A DNA stretch of 64,000 nt from Nostoc sp. CHAB 5824 (GCF_020829665.1 NZ_JAIVFT010000006.1:124001-188000); one strand, 5' to 3'; positions 47,336 to 58,830 are shown, numbered from the stretch's first letter. The notes: generated by a model not told the origin, from the letters alone. Translations and numbers: made by a program.

Positions 47336-47872
47336 ATGAATAGTAACACTCGTTTACAGATGATTTTAGCTGATACACCTATTGATACAGTATTAAGAGC
47401 GATCGCTCAACTAAATTTACCTAACTGGTGGTTGGCCGGGGGTGCAGTCCGAAACACCGTTTGGCATTCGATGTATGGCGATAATTGTGGGTTAGGTATT
47501 AAAGATTTTGATATTGCATTCTTTGATATAGAGGGGAACCGTTCCCAAGAACTGGCAGCAAAGGCGACTCTCACAGAACAATTTCCTCATGAGCAGTTTG
47601 ATGTCAAAAATCAAGCTAGTTTTGCTCGTTGGCGGCTTGGTAGCAGAACCTACACTAGTACGGAGGATGGCATCACAGATTGGCTGCACACTGCTACTGC
47701 TGTAGGAGTTCGGCTAGATATAGAAGGCCAATGGCAATTTTTTACTCCCTACGGGTTAGATGACCTGTTTGGTGGCATTATTCGACCTACGCCAGCACAT
47801 ACTCATAACCTAGATGCTCACAAGAAGGCTTCTGGGTTTTTACAAAAGTGTCCTTATCTGCGGTTGGCGTAA
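47336..47872 (+). CDS. Nucleotidyltransferase-fold protein (DUF925/NTP_transf_6)
   Basis: 178 residues. The minimal nucleotidyltransferase signature GGAVRNTVW near residue 37 is followed by the acidic pair DFDIAFFD (about 59-66), and YGLDDLFGGIIRPTP near the C-terminus is typical of the family. Substrate unknown; homologues are widespread in bacteria. ATG 47336. Single gene. Confidence 0.88.
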   Translation: MNSNTRLQMILADTPIDTVLRAIAQLNLPNWWLAGGAVRNTVWHSMYGDNCGLGIKDFDIAFFDIEGNRSQELAAKATLTEQFPHEQFDVKNQASFARWRLGSRTYTSTEDGITDWLHTATAVGVRLDIEGQWQFFTPYGLDDLFGGIIRPTPAHTHNLDAHKKASGFLQKCPYLRLA

Positions 47873-48060
47873 AAGTTATAGTCGGGTTGTAGCCACTGGT
47901 TTCTGTTACAAGGGAAATCAGGTTTTTAATTTACAAACCTTGGGTACGGAATCCCAATGTTAATAATTTTCTACCACTGGGAATAATTAAACTAGAACCC
48001 CTTCTAAGACAAGACGAGGGGTAATACTAATTTTGTAAATTTATATATAGTCAAAAATCA

Positions 48061-51000
48061 ATGCCAAATCGTACTGGATACCAAATCAACTCGACTCTCC
48101 ATGAAGGAATTCAAACAATTATTTATCAAACACAAACGCCAAAGACGCAACAGCGAGTTATCTTGAAGCTGCTTAAAAATGAATATCCTACCCTCGAAGC
48201 TTTTACTCGCATTAAAAATGAGTATCAAATTCAGCAAAGTTTAGACCATCCCAACATAGTTAAAGCCATCAGTCTGGAAACCTTTGACAATCGCGTAGGG
48301 CTTTTGTTAGAAGACTTTGGTGGTCAGTCTTTAGATCAACTTCTAGAGGCAGAAAAGCTTGACTTAATCAAGTATTTAAACATTGCTATTCAACTGACTA
48401 AAGCTCTAGCTTATCTGCATAAACACCAAATTATTCATAAAGATATCAAACCTAGTAACGTTATCATTAACTCCCAAACAGGTATTGTTAAACTCACTGA
48501 CTTTGGTATAGCCTCCCGCCTCAATAAAGAAAATCCTCAGTTTACTAACCCTAACTGCGTTGAAGGCACACTTGCCTATATGTCTCCTGAACAAACTGGG
48601 AGAATGAATCGCATTCTCGATTATCGTACTGACTTTTATTCTCTTGGTGTGACTTTATATGAAATGCTTACTAAAAAGACACCATTTTTCAATCAAGATA
48701 CCCTAGAAATAGTTTATAGTCACATTGCTGTTAAACCAATCAACCCGCAGTTATTAAATCCAAAAATTCCTGCTGTCGTCTCAGAAATTGTGATGAAGCT
48801 GATGGCTAAAAATGCGGAGGATAGATATCAAAGTGCCACAGGATTATTAGCAGATTTAGAATTATGTCTCAACCAGTTAGAAACTAAGGGTACAATTACT
48901 AACTTTGTACCAGGCCGTTTAGATGTCTTAAGCCAGTTATTAATTCCTCAAAAATTATATGGTCGTGAAGAACAAGTTAATGAACTGTTAGCTGCATTTG
49001 AGCGCGTTACATCTGGAACTAGTGAGATGATGCTAGTTTCTGGTTATTCTGGTATTGGTAAATCAGTTTTAGTCAACGAAGTTAATAAACCCATTACTCG
49101 CAGACAAGGTTACTTTATCTCTGGTAAATTTGACCAACTAAAACGAAATATACCTTATGCTTCTTTAATTCAAGCTTTTGCTTATTTAATGCGGTATTTA
49201 CTGACAGAAAATAATCAAAAGATAGAAACGTGGCGGAATAAAATACTAACAGCTTTAGGAACAAATGGAAAAGTTATTACTGACGTAATTCCAGAAGTAG
49301 AACTAATCATTGGTACACAGCCTGAAATTGCCAAAATTGGTGCAACAGAATCACAAAACCGCTTTAACCATGTTTTTAAAGAATTTATCCAAGTTTTTAC
49401 CCAAAAAGAACACCCCCTAGTCATCTTTCTAGATGATTTACAATGGGCAGATTCAGCCACATTGAATTTAATTCGACTGCTCATAACTGACACAGACAGC
49501 AAACATTTGTTATTTATTGGGGCATATAGAGATAATGAAGTTAGTCCGGCACATCCTTTAATCCAAAAAATAGAAGAAATTAAAAATAGTGGCACAGCTA
49601 TCAATAATATTATATTACAACCTTTAAATTTAGAAAATGTGACTCAGCTAGTTGCAGAAACTCTACAAGAAACAGAAGTTAATCATGAGTTAAAAAACAG
49701 ACTATTTGACAATAAAATTATCCAACTAGCCGAATTAATTTTTAATAAAACAGGCGGTAACCCATTTTTTATAACACAGCTAATTCATGCACTTCATCAA
49801 GAAAAACTTTTAAAATTTGATTTCGTTAATGCAAAATGGCAGTGGAGCCTAGAGGATATCCAATCAATTGGAATTACCGATAAAAATGTAGTTGAACTGG
49901 TTGCAAGTCGAGTTCAAAAGCTACCAAAGTTCACCCAAGATGTTTTAAAACTAGCAGCTTGTGTGGGTGACAGATTTAGTTTAGATGTTTTATCGATAGT
50001 TAATGAAAAATCAACTTCTTTGACAGCAAATGATTTACATTCGGCTTTGCAAGCAGGATTAATTCTGCCTTTAAGTGAAGCTTACCGCATTCCTTTAGTT
50101 TTTAATCAAGAAGAAGCAGCTAATTTAAATTTCGATACTTCACGGGTAATTTATAAGTTCTTGCATGACAGAGTACAACAAGCAGCATATTCTCTGATTC
50201 CAGAAGAACAAAAGAAATCTACCCATCTAAAAATTGGGCAATTGCTTCTGCAAAATATACCTAAAGAGGAAATAGAAGCTAATATTTTTGATATTGTCAA
50301 TCAGTTGAATGTAGGTATTGTTAACTTAATAGAGCAATCTGAAAAAACTGAGCTGGCACGATTAAATTTAATTGCAGGGCGAAAAGCTAAAGCTTCTACA
50401 GCTTACGAAGCTGCTCTTAAGTACTTCACAAATGGAATAGAACTTTTAAATATAGATGCTTGGCAAACTGAATATACTTTAACAATAGGTTTATATGAAG
50501 GAGCCGCAGAGGTAGCATATCTGGGCGGTAATTTTGAGCAGATGCAACAATGGGCTGAGGTGGTGCAGCAACAAGCTAAAGTCCTTTTAGATAAAGTTAA
50601 AGTCTATGAAGTACAGATTATCGCGTCTATTATTCAAAGCAAACAACTGGAAGCCATCAAAATAGCAGTATCAATTCTGCAATTGTTAGGAATAAATTTT
50701 CCAGATGAACCAACATCAACTGATATTCAGCAGGGGATGGATGAAATCAGTGCTTCTTTGAAAGGGAAAGCCATTGCAGATTTAATTAACTTACCATTAA
50801 TGACTGATCCTAACAAGATTGCAGCTATGAGAATCTTAATGGGAGTTCTCCCTGCGGCTTTTCAAACTGCTCCTGCAATGATGCCAATTATTGTCTGTAA
50901 AATGGTCAATTTGTCCTTAATGTATGGGAATACGGCTGTATCTGCCTATGGTTATAGTCTTTATGGATTACTTCTTTGTGGAGTTCAAGGAGAAATTGAT

Positions 51001-53484
51001 TCTGGCTATGAATTTGGTAAATTAGCTTCATGTCTGGTGTCACAATTTAATGCTGAAGAACTCAAGGCCAAGATTCTGACAGTTGTTAGCGCTCATGTTA
51101 TGCATTGGAAAGAGCATGTTAGGGAAACATTAACATCATCAATGGCAGGGTATTCTAGTGGTTTGGAAACTGGAGATTTAGAATATGCTGGGTATTGTGG
51201 TTATATTTATCCCTATCATTCATTTTGGCTGGGTAAGGAACTTTGGGTTTTAGAAAAAGAACTGATAGCTTATTGTGAATCGCTGAAAAAAATCAAGCAA
51301 CAAGTAGCTTTAACTTGGAACTTAGTATATTTACAAACAGTTTTGAACTTGAAAGGAAGTTTTGAAGATGTGGACTGTTTAATTGGAGAGGCATACGATG
51401 AGCAAAGTATGCTACCAATTCATCAGCAAGTAAATGACCTTTACACAATTAACCATCTGTTTGTTAATAAGCTAATGCTTTCTTACATATTTGGGGAGTA
51501 TTTTAAAGCTGTAGAAAATGCTGCGATCGCAGAAAAATCTTTAGGTGGTGTTACAGGATTGTTTGTTGTTCCACTGTTCTATTTCTACGATTCTTTAGCC
51601 CACCTAGCAATTTATCATACTGCTAAAGAGTCTGAGAAGCAAGCTATTCTCAAAAAAATCCAAGCTAATCAGCAAAACATGGAACTCTGGGCTACTCATG
51701 CTCCCACAAATCACTTACACAGATTTTATCTTGTCGAGGCAGAACGGTATCGGGTTTTAGGTCAAAAGCTTGAAGCAATGGACTACTATGAAAACTCTAT
51801 TGCCAAATCTCAAGAAAACGGTTTTCTTCAAGAAGAAGCTTTAGCTTATGAGTTAGCAGGAAAATTTTATCAGTCTCTAGGTAAAGAATTAATTCATCAA
51901 ACTTATATAACTAAAGCCTATTATGCCTATATTCGTTGGGGTGCGATCGCTAAAGTTAAACACTTAGAATCAAAGTATGGTTTTTTAGTAGGACAAACTA
52001 CTACTCGAGAAACTACTACTTCAAAAATAGATACAATTCACTTTAGCACTACCACGACCACTAATAGCAGTTTAAGCGATTTTTTAGATTTTAATGCATT
52101 CATCAAGTTTTCACAAGCGATTACCAATGAAATTATTTTAGAAAATTTGTTGAGCAAGCTAATTAAAATTTTATTAGAAAATGCTGCTGCACAAAAAGCA
52201 GTGCTACTCCTACTTAAAGATAACCAACTGTATATCGAAGCTTCTGGAAATACTGCTGACGACGTAGTGAAAGTTTTACGTTCTATTCCTGTTAACAACT
52301 ATCAGTATTTACCGCTTTCTGTGATTAATTATGTTTTTCGGACTCAGCAATATCTTGTATTAAATGATGCAATAATTACAGAACCTTTTAACCTTGATAT
52401 TTATATTCAGGAATCTAAAATAAAATCAATCTTTTGCTTACCAATTATTTACCAATCACAGCTTACAGGCATTATTTATTTAGAAAATCAGTTATCATCA
52501 GGAGCTTTTGTTCCAGAAAGGGTAGAGGTATTAAAAGTCTTAGTTTCTCAAATGGCTATTGCCATACAGAATGCCCGATTGTACACAAGAGAACAAGATA
52601 AATCTAGAGAATTGGAACAATCAATAAAAGATTTACAAGAGGCACAACTACAGCTTATCCAAAGTGAAAAAATGTCTTCTTTGGGTAATTTAGTTGCAGG
52701 TGTAGCACACGAAATAAACAATCCAGTTGGTTTTATTACAGGAAGTATAGTCCAAGCAAAAGATAGCGTGACTGATTTAATAGACTATCTGCAACTGTAC
52801 CGAGAAAAATTCCCTAATCCTGGTGCTGAAATTGAAGAGAAAGCAGAAGAAATAGATGTAGATTTCCTGCTAAAAGATTTACCCAAAATGATTGATGGTA
52901 TGACACTAGGGACACAGCGTATTCGGAACATTAGTACTTCCCTCCGTACTTTTTCACGCGCCGATACTTCTTCTAAAGTATTAGCTAATATCCATGAAGG
53001 TATTGATAGTACTTTGTTGATTTTACAGCATCGTCTGAAAGCCGATCATAATCGTCCAGCCATTCAAATTGTTAAGCAGTATGGAAATATTCCATCAGTG
53101 AAATGCTATTTAGGACAATTAAATCAGGTATTTATGAATATTGTTGCTAATGCAATTGATGCTTTAGAAGAAGCAAATATTGATCGTAGTTTTATGGAAG
53201 TTCAGGAAAATTATCCTAATATTATAACTATCTTAACTAAAACAAATGAAGATAATAATCTGGTAATTAAGATTCAAGATAATGCCAAAGGAATGCCAGA
53301 TGAAGTTAAAGCCTGCATTTTTGATAATTTGTTTACTACTAAATGTGTAGGAAAAGGTACGGGATTAGGATTATCTATTAGCCGACAAATTATAGTAGAA
53401 AATCATGGTGGTAGTTTGATTTGTGAATCAGTTTTGGGACAAGGAACAGAATTTATAATTTCTATTCCAATTTTGGGAGAATGA
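48061..53484 (+). CDS. Multidomain Ser/Thr kinase - ATPase - GAF - histidine kinase
   Basis: 1,807 residues, HstK-type hybrid kinase of filamentous cyanobacteria. Order: Ser/Thr kinase (about 5-270; HKDIKPSN with Asp128, DFG at 147-149); AAA/STAND ATPase (Walker A GYSGIGKS from 328, Walker B FLDDLQWAD near 458); a long helical TPR-like region (about 700-1300); a GAF domain (about 1348-1500); then a histidine kinase with His1550 in VAHEINNP, N box NIVANAIDALEEA and G box GKGTGLGLS (about 1763). It should couple phosphorylation on Ser/Thr and His to a ligand or stress cue. Relatives in Anabaena affect heterocysts and nitrogen or iron responses. ATG 48061; no cognate response regulator is adjacent. 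Confidence 0.93.
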   Translation: MPNRTGYQINSTLHEGIQTIIYQTQTPKTQQRVILKLLKNEYPTLEAFTRIKNEYQIQQSLDHPNIVKAISLETFDNRVGLLLEDFGGQSLDQLLEAEKLDLIKYLNIAIQLTKALAYLHKHQIIHKDIKPSNVIINSQTGIVKLTDFGIASRLNKENPQFTNPNCVEGTLAYMSPEQTGRMNRILDYRTDFYSLGVTLYEMLTKKTPFFNQDTLEIVYSHIAVKPINPQLLNPKIPAVVSEIVMKLMAKNAEDRYQSATGLLADLELCLNQLETKGTITNFVPGRLDVLSQLLIPQKLYGREEQVNELLAAFERVTSGTSEMMLVSGYSGIGKSVLVNEVNKPITRRQGYFISGKFDQLKRNIPYASLIQAFAYLMRYLLTENNQKIETWRNKILTALGTNGKVITDVIPEVELIIGTQPEIAKIGATESQNRFNHVFKEFIQVFTQKEHPLVIFLDDLQWADSATLNLIRLLITDTDSKHLLFIGAYRDNEVSPAHPLIQKIEEIKNSGTAINNIILQPLNLENVTQLVAETLQETEVNHELKNRLFDNKIIQLAELIFNKTGGNPFFITQLIHALHQEKLLKFDFVNAKWQWSLEDIQSIGITDKNVVELVASRVQKLPKFTQDVLKLAACVGDRFSLDVLSIVNEKSTSLTANDLHSALQAGLILPLSEAYRIPLVFNQEEAANLNFDTSRVIYKFLHDRVQQAAYSLIPEEQKKSTHLKIGQLLLQNIPKEEIEANIFDIVNQLNVGIVNLIEQSEKTELARLNLIAGRKAKASTAYEAALKYFTNGIELLNIDAWQTEYTLTIGLYEGAAEVAYLGGNFEQMQQWAEVVQQQAKVLLDKVKVYEVQIIASIIQSKQLEAIKIAVSILQLLGINFPDEPTSTDIQQGMDEISASLKGKAIADLINLPLMTDPNKIAAMRILMGVLPAAFQTAPAMMPIIVCKMVNLSLMYGNTAVSAYGYSLYGLLLCGVQGEIDSGYEFGKLASCLVSQFNAEELKAKILTVVSAHVMHWKEHVRETLTSSMAGYSSGLETGDLEYAGYCGYIYPYHSFWLGKELWVLEKELIAYCESLKKIKQQVALTWNLVYLQTVLNLKGSFEDVDCLIGEAYDEQSMLPIHQQVNDLYTINHLFVNKLMLSYIFGEYFKAVENAAIAEKSLGGVTGLFVVPLFYFYDSLAHLAIYHTAKESEKQAILKKIQANQQNMELWATHAPTNHLHRFYLVEAERYRVLGQKLEAMDYYENSIAKSQENGFLQEEALAYELAGKFYQSLGKELIHQTYITKAYYAYIRWGAIAKVKHLESKYGFLVGQTTTRETTTSKIDTIHFSTTTTTNSSLSDFLDFNAFIKFSQAITNEIILENLLSKLIKILLENAAAQKAVLLLLKDNQLYIEASGNTADDVVKVLRSIPVNNYQYLPLSVINYVFRTQQYLVLNDAIITEPFNLDIYIQESKIKSIFCLPIIYQSQLTGIIYLENQLSSGAFVPERVEVLKVLVSQMAIAIQNARLYTREQDKSRELEQSIKDLQEAQLQLIQSEKMSSLGNLVAGVAHEINNPVGFITGSIVQAKDSVTDLIDYLQLYREKFPNPGAEIEEKAEEIDVDFLLKDLPKMIDGMTLGTQRIRNISTSLRTFSRADTSSKVLANIHEGIDSTLLILQHRLKADHNRPAIQIVKQYGNIPSVKCYLGQLNQVFMNIVANAIDALEEANIDRSFMEVQENYPNIITILTKTNEDNNLVIKIQDNAKGMPDEVKACIFDNLFTTKCVGKGTGLGLSISRQIIVENHGGSLICESVLGQGTEFIISIPILGE

Positions 53485-53930
53485 TCTATATAGTAGAGGC
53501 GCATTACCAAAGCGATATAAAGTGCGATTTTGCGCCTCTATCTTGTCTATGAATAGGTAAATTATCTTTTGGTAAACGTATTGTTTTATAGCAACTACAT
53601 TTGACTTATATAAATAAGTAAGAAATTATTGCGAAGCTAATAAAACTCTATAAATGATTATTTTAGTACTTAATCAAATCAACATAAACATCATTGCAAT
53701 TAGCACTTATAAACTTAATAATTACTTGCTATAACTGTTTATATACATCAATTCTTGTATTAGCTTAATCATTTAGTAAAAAATATTTTTTTGCTGAAAG
53801 AGAGCGCACGTAAGCTCTAGCTTACACTGTAATAAATTTAGCCTGTTTTAATGTGCTAAAAGCTTCAGCTAAAACTTAAGTTTAGTAAGCTACAAGATGC
53901 GAAAATCATAAAAATTAAGGTGGTTATCCT
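53485..53930. other. Gap after the hybrid kinase
   Basis: Carries an inverted repeat TAGAGGCGCA (53494-53503) / TGCGCCTCTA (53531-53540) just after the stop, a possible terminator. The rest is AT-rich leader of the next gene. Confidence 0.5.
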
Positions 53931-54590
53931 GTGGAAAAAAGAAGAGAAGGTGGGCAAATAGTTCCAAAGGCTATCTCGCTTTTGTTAAATCGTATTACAT
54001 TGATTATGCTTGCAGTTACTCTTGTGCTGTTTATTGGAGGTAGATTTGAGCCAGCAAGTGCAGCTCAACCTAACGCAGAATTAGAAATTCAAAAATTAAC
54101 ATCCTGTTATGCGCTGGGAACTGATGCCATTGGTAGAGGAAATCTTCTAGAGGGAAAGAATATTTATCGGGATTGTTTTACTCAAGATGCAGTCCTCACT
54201 GCCATTTTTCCTGATGGCGCAAGTGAAACACGTTATGGGACAGATTCTTGGGCAGATTTTGTCTATTCAGTATTCCAAGGAAATGGATATCAAGCTACTC
54301 AACACTTGATGGGTACGATAAACATTTCAGTTCAAAATAATCAAGCAACGATGACTTCTTATCTCCATGCGACTCACAAACGTTCGGAAACCAGCATTGA
54401 TGTTGCTAATGGTACTTATGAAGATGAAGTCGTCAACAAAAATGGGCGCTGGAAAATTCGTAATCGTACTCTTAAACTCATCGATTTCTTGAACCTCAGT
54501 TCCCCGACTACTACTTCCTCAAACACTAATGCTCGAAGCGCTAATTCTTCAAGTACTTTGGTAATACCAAATATACCTCGCTTAAAGTAG
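53931..54590 (+). CDS. Exported SnoaL/NTF2-like protein
   Basis: 219 residues from GTG 53931. N-terminal signal peptide (LIMLAVTLVLFIGG, probable cleavage after PASA). The mature part fits the SnoaL-like/NTF2 fold of small ligand-binding or cyclase-like proteins (LEIQKLTSCYALGTDAIGRG, RDCFTQDAVLTAIFPDG, GRWKIRNRTLKL), with a Ser/Thr-rich tail. Catalytic residues cannot be assigned. A strong terminator follows at 54657. It follows the giant kinase on the same strand, 446 bp away, so probably independent. Confidence 0.78.
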   Translation: MEKRREGGQIVPKAISLLLNRITLIMLAVTLVLFIGGRFEPASAAQPNAELEIQKLTSCYALGTDAIGRGNLLEGKNIYRDCFTQDAVLTAIFPDGASETRYGTDSWADFVYSVFQGNGYQATQHLMGTINISVQNNQATMTSYLHATHKRSETSIDVANGTYEDEVVNKNGRWKIRNRTLKLIDFLNLSSPTTTSSNTNARSANSSSTLVIPNIPRLK

Positions 54591-54656
54591 TAATCGTTCA
54601 AAGATGAGGTTTGGATAAGTATTCTTCATTTTCCTTGTAGTTTGGAGAAAAGGGAA

Positions 54657-54686
54657 GGAGTGAATGAAAATATTCACTCCTTTTTT
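54657..54686 (+). terminator. Rho-independent terminator after the SnoaL-like gene
   Basis: GGAGTGAAT (54657-54665) and ATTCACTCC (54672-54680), 6-nt loop, six Ts. Perfect 9-bp stem. Confidence 0.85.
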
Positions 54687-54740
54687 ATTTCCAACTTAAC
54701 CGAACTATAGTGCAATAAAAAATACCTTTTGATATTCAAT

Positions 54741-54880
54741 AGACATCTTGCAAAAGTAACTTTTGCAAGATGTTGGGGAAAAGGTTAAAGGGTAAGGGGA
54801 AACTCTATTCCTTTCCCCTTTACCCCCGCCCCTTATCCCCAGAGGGAACCTCCCCTTTCTCCCACTTTTGCAAGAAGTCT
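54741..54880. mobile_element. 140-bp MITE-like element with AGACATCTTGC termini
   Basis: Left end AGACATCTTGCAAAAGT, right end ACTTTTGCAAGAAGTCT: inverted repeats of 17 bp with one mismatch. The left end is itself a near-perfect palindrome (ACATCTTGCAAAAGT/ACTTTTGCAAGATGT). The interior is rich in AAGGGGAAA and CCCTTTACCCCC runs. No coding potential. Confidence 0.7.
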
Positions 54881-54931
54881 AATAATTAGTGAAAAAAATA
54901 TCTTAATCTAAGCTTTAGTAAACCTGCAAAA

Positions 54932-55375
54932 TCAGCCTTTATTCTGTTTGATGCGTGAGTAGAGAAGTTCGCGATCGCTCCGGGGATTTACAATTAAGCA
55001 TGGACTATTACCGCTACTTCCATTACTTACAATAACAACAGTAATGCCGGATTTTGGACAAACTCCTAAACAACTGGTGCTAACCACCCGAAATTCACCC
55101 CATAATCCCTCAAATTTTAAACGAGATTTTAACCAATTCTCTAAGTTTTCGGAAGCTGTTGAGCTTTTGCTAGTTGGATGAAAACTATTTGAGCGCTCGT
55201 TTGCACATTGTGAACACACAAGCACTAAACCAGATTCCCATCGGGGAGAAACACTGGAAATAGAAGTTTCTAATGGACGAGAATTTATTAAGGGCGATCT
55301 TTGCTGAGAATTGGATGCAAACTTCTTGAAGATACGTTGGAGCAATCTTTTAATCCGCTGGATCAGTTTTTTCAT
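54932..55375 (-). CDS. (2Fe-2S) ferredoxin-like protein
   Basis: 147 residues. Thioredoxin-like 2Fe-2S ferredoxin pattern: CSQCAN (Cys pair at about 54-57) and CLGVCPKSG (about 101-105). A basic, amphipathic N-terminal helix (KKLIQRIKRLLQRIFKKF) precedes the domain and could bind membrane or nucleic acid; it is unusual for this family. Soluble electron carrier; partner not visible. ATG 55375. Confidence 0.82.
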   Translation of the reverse strand: MKKLIQRIKRLLQRIFKKFASNSQQRSPLINSRPLETSISSVSPRWESGLVLVCSQCANERSNSFHPTSKSSTASENLENWLKSRLKFEGLWGEFRVVSTSCLGVCPKSGITVVIVSNGSSGNSPCLIVNPRSDRELLYSRIKQNKG

Positions 55376-55407
55376 GGACGATCCTATTTATTTCTCTGAA
55401 CAACTTA

Positions 55408-55490
55408 AAAAGACCTCTCCCTGGTTTTACTACGTAAAACCGTCCCTCTCCGAGACGGAGAGGGATAGAGTTGAACTTAAGGAGAGGTTT
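55408..55490. repeat. Palindromic repeat with AGACCTCTCC ends
   Basis: Ends AAAGACCTCTCC and GGAGAGGTTT are inverted. Inside are a palindrome GGTTTTACTACGTAAAACC and the hairpin CCCTCTCCGAGACGGAGAGGG. Intergenic MITE-like unit between the 2Fe-2S and GntR genes. Confidence 0.65.
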
Positions 55491-55556
55491 GTTGAACAGG
55501 ATAGTGGAAATTTCCCGTTTAATCTGTTCTGCTAGATCATCTAGTTCCAGTAAGAA

Positions 55557-56237
55557 TCAGCGTTTTTGAGCAATTTGCTGCAAGTATGCAATTAGCTGTT
55601 CTCCTGCGGTGTCAATGTGTCGTTTCAGTAACCTGACAGCAGCTTTTGTATCCTGCTTTTGACAAGCATCTAAGAGTTGATAGTGTTCTTTTTGCGATCG
55701 CTCTTGATAATCCATCTGCGCCAATTGTACCCGGACATAGCGATCGCAATTAACGTGTAAAGTTTTAATCATCGCCAGCAACCGGGGACGTTCAGCAGTG
55801 GCGTACAGCGTCGCATGAAATTCCCAGTTCAGTTTTGCCAACACACCTGCATCAGTTGCTTGATCTGTCGCTTCCAAAATCACAGCAGCTTTTTCTATAT
55901 CTGTTTCTCTGAACTTGGGTATTGCCAACTGCATCGCTTTCACTTCCAAGGCGCTACGAATTTCACAAATTTCTTGCGCCTCTTGTGCTGTCAACACCGA
56001 TACGATCGCACCACGATTTAAATGCAGTGTCACTAATCCTTCTGCTTCTAGCTGCTTGAGCGCTTCGCGCACGGGAATACGACTAACACCAAACTGAGTG
56101 GCGATTTCATCCTGTCGCAGAGATTGTCCTTCCTGAAATATGCCGCGCAGAATCGCTTCCCGCAAAGCATCGGCAATTAAATCTGGGGTACTGCGTTGTT
56201 GTTGCAGCACATTAGCCGCCAAGTCATTTAAGTTCAT
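55557..56237 (-). CDS. GntR-family regulator (FadR subfamily, FCD domain)
   Basis: 226 residues. N-terminal winged helix (about 15-75; [21 protein letters not shown] is the recognition HTH), then an all-helical FCD ligand-binding domain (about 85-215; [14 protein letters not shown], with metal-ligand-like NWEFH and HYQLLDA). It should repress or activate in response to a small acid. ATG 56237. It is divergent from the leuA-like gene across an intergenic region holding two TTGTATACAA palindromes, the classic target type of this subfamily. Confidence 0.93.
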   Translation of the reverse strand: MNLNDLAANVLQQQRSTPDLIADALREAILRGIFQEGQSLRQDEIATQFGVSRIPVREALKQLEAEGLVTLHLNRGAIVSVLTAQEAQEICEIRSALEVKAMQLAIPKFRETDIEKAAVILEATDQATDAGVLAKLNWEFHATLYATAERPRLLAMIKTLHVNCDRYVRVQLAQMDYQERSQKEHYQLLDACQKQDTKAAVRLLKRHIDTAGEQLIAYLQQIAQKR

Positions 56238-56242
56238 ATTTT

Positions 56243-56279
56243 ATATTGTATACAAAATTTAAAAAATTGTATACAATAT
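56243..56279. promoter_or_regulatory. Double palindromic operator for the GntR regulator
   Basis: TTGTATACAA occurs at 56246-56255 and again at 56267-56276, spaced 21 bp centre to centre (two helical turns, same face). The whole 37-bp span is palindromic. It lies between the divergent regulator and leuA-like gene, so it probably controls both. Confidence 0.8.
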
Positions 56280-56326
56280 CCAAAGCAAGATTTTCAAACA
56301 TCCCTTCAATACCACGGGAGACAATT

Positions 56327-57949
<1,623 letters not shown>

Positions 57950-57987
57950 ATCAGATGCGTTGCTGAATACAGGCATGAATCGTTGAT

Positions 57988-58015
57988 GTAGAGACGTAAA
58001 ATTTTACGTCTCTAC
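57988..58015 (+). terminator. 28-bp perfect palindrome after leuA
   Basis: GTAGAGACGTAAAA paired with TTTTACGTCTCTAC with no loop. A widespread Nostoc palindrome type; here it lies 39 bp after the leuA stop and may end transcription. Confidence 0.6.
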
Positions 58016-58059
58016 AAGGGTTTTGGTTGCACAAGTACAGTTTTGCGTAAAATCTTAGC

Positions 58060-58260
58060 GCATTAGCATTGCAAAGGGATGCATTGGCATTGCAAAGGGA
58101 TGTATTGGCATTGCAGAGCGACGCATTAGCATTGCAGAGCGATGCATTAACATTGCAGAGCGGTGCATTGGCATTGCAGAGCGATGCATTGGCATTGCAG
58201 AGCGATGCATTGGCATTGCAGAGCGATGCATTGGCATTGCAGAGCGATGCATTGGCATTA
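58060..58260. repeat. 21-bp tandem repeat, about 9.5 units
   Basis: Unit GCATTGGCATTGCAGAGCGA plus one base, nine full copies (58060-58248) and a partial. Because 21 is a multiple of three and lacks stops, both strands stay open (heptads DALALQS on plus, RSAMPMH on minus). I see no RBS or family signal, so it is listed as a repeat rather than a gene. Confidence 0.85.
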
Positions 58261-58298
58261 CCAAATTTAATTTGCTACAAACTTAATGAAATGCTGTA

Positions 58299-58637
58299 CT
58301 AAAGTGACTCAAACACGCCCATTGGCCCAAGCCGAATCGTCAGTATTTCCACATCCGTGATGGCTATATGCGGCCCTTGTTGGGTGTGGGCTGGCGTGAA
58401 CCAAAAAATTCCACCAGAACAACTCTTTCCTCCAGTTTCGACAACTCCGTTCATCACATAAACATACTCATCACAAGGATGAGTATGAATGGGAATTGTT
58501 GTACCTGCCTTCATTGTCAGCAGGTGTATAGAACCTTGTGATACAGGCTCGGCTAGGGGGAAAAATTTAGCGCCAGGAAACTGCTCAATGTCCAGCAATC
58601 GCTCAAAGTCAGTTTGAATAAAGGTCTGTTCTGACAT
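58299..58637 (-). CDS. Small cupin-domain protein
   Basis: 112 residues, single double-stranded beta-helix. Cupin motif 1 is GTTIPIHTHPCDEYVYVMNG (metal-binding His, His, Glu), and motif 2 FWFTPAHTQQGPH supplies the last His. Likely binds a divalent metal; could be a dioxygenase, isomerase or storage-type cupin. ATG 58637. Next to a MITE on one side and the 21-bp repeat on the other. Confidence 0.87.
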   Translation of the reverse strand: MSEQTFIQTDFERLLDIEQFPGAKFFPLAEPVSQGSIHLLTMKAGTTIPIHTHPCDEYVYVMNGVVETGGKSCSGGIFWFTPAHTQQGPHIAITDVEILTIRLGPMGVFESL

Positions 58638-58681
58638 GTTCTTTACCTCTTTGAATACTGAATCAGTGTTCTAACATTATT

Positions 58682-58796
58682 AGGACTTACGCACAAGAGA
58701 TCCCCCAACCCCCTTAAAAAGGGGGCTTTTAGAGTTTCCCCCTTTTTAAGGGGGTTAGGGGGGATCTAGGTTTCAGGTTTTCAGTGCGTAAGTCCT
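58682..58796. mobile_element. 115-bp MITE with AGGACTTACGCAC termini
   Basis: Ends AGGACTTACGCAC (58682-58694) and GTGCGTAAGTCCT (58784-58796) are exact 13-bp inverted repeats. The interior is two CCCCCTTAAAAAGGGGG-type hairpins. Non-coding. A decayed relative lies inside the NsiR1 array (6345-6564). Confidence 0.85.
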
Positions 58797-58830
58797 GTGT
58801 AAGACAAAAAACACTATTTGCAAGAGAATT

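Noticed and set aside
56246-56326. Longer N-terminus of the leuA-like protein
   Set aside because: Runs through the GntR operator; the ATG at 56327 has a good RBS and starts at the conserved domain.
58060-58302. Coiled-coil gene in the 21-bp repeat (either strand)
   Set aside because: Low-complexity, open on both strands by period alone; no RBS or convincing start.
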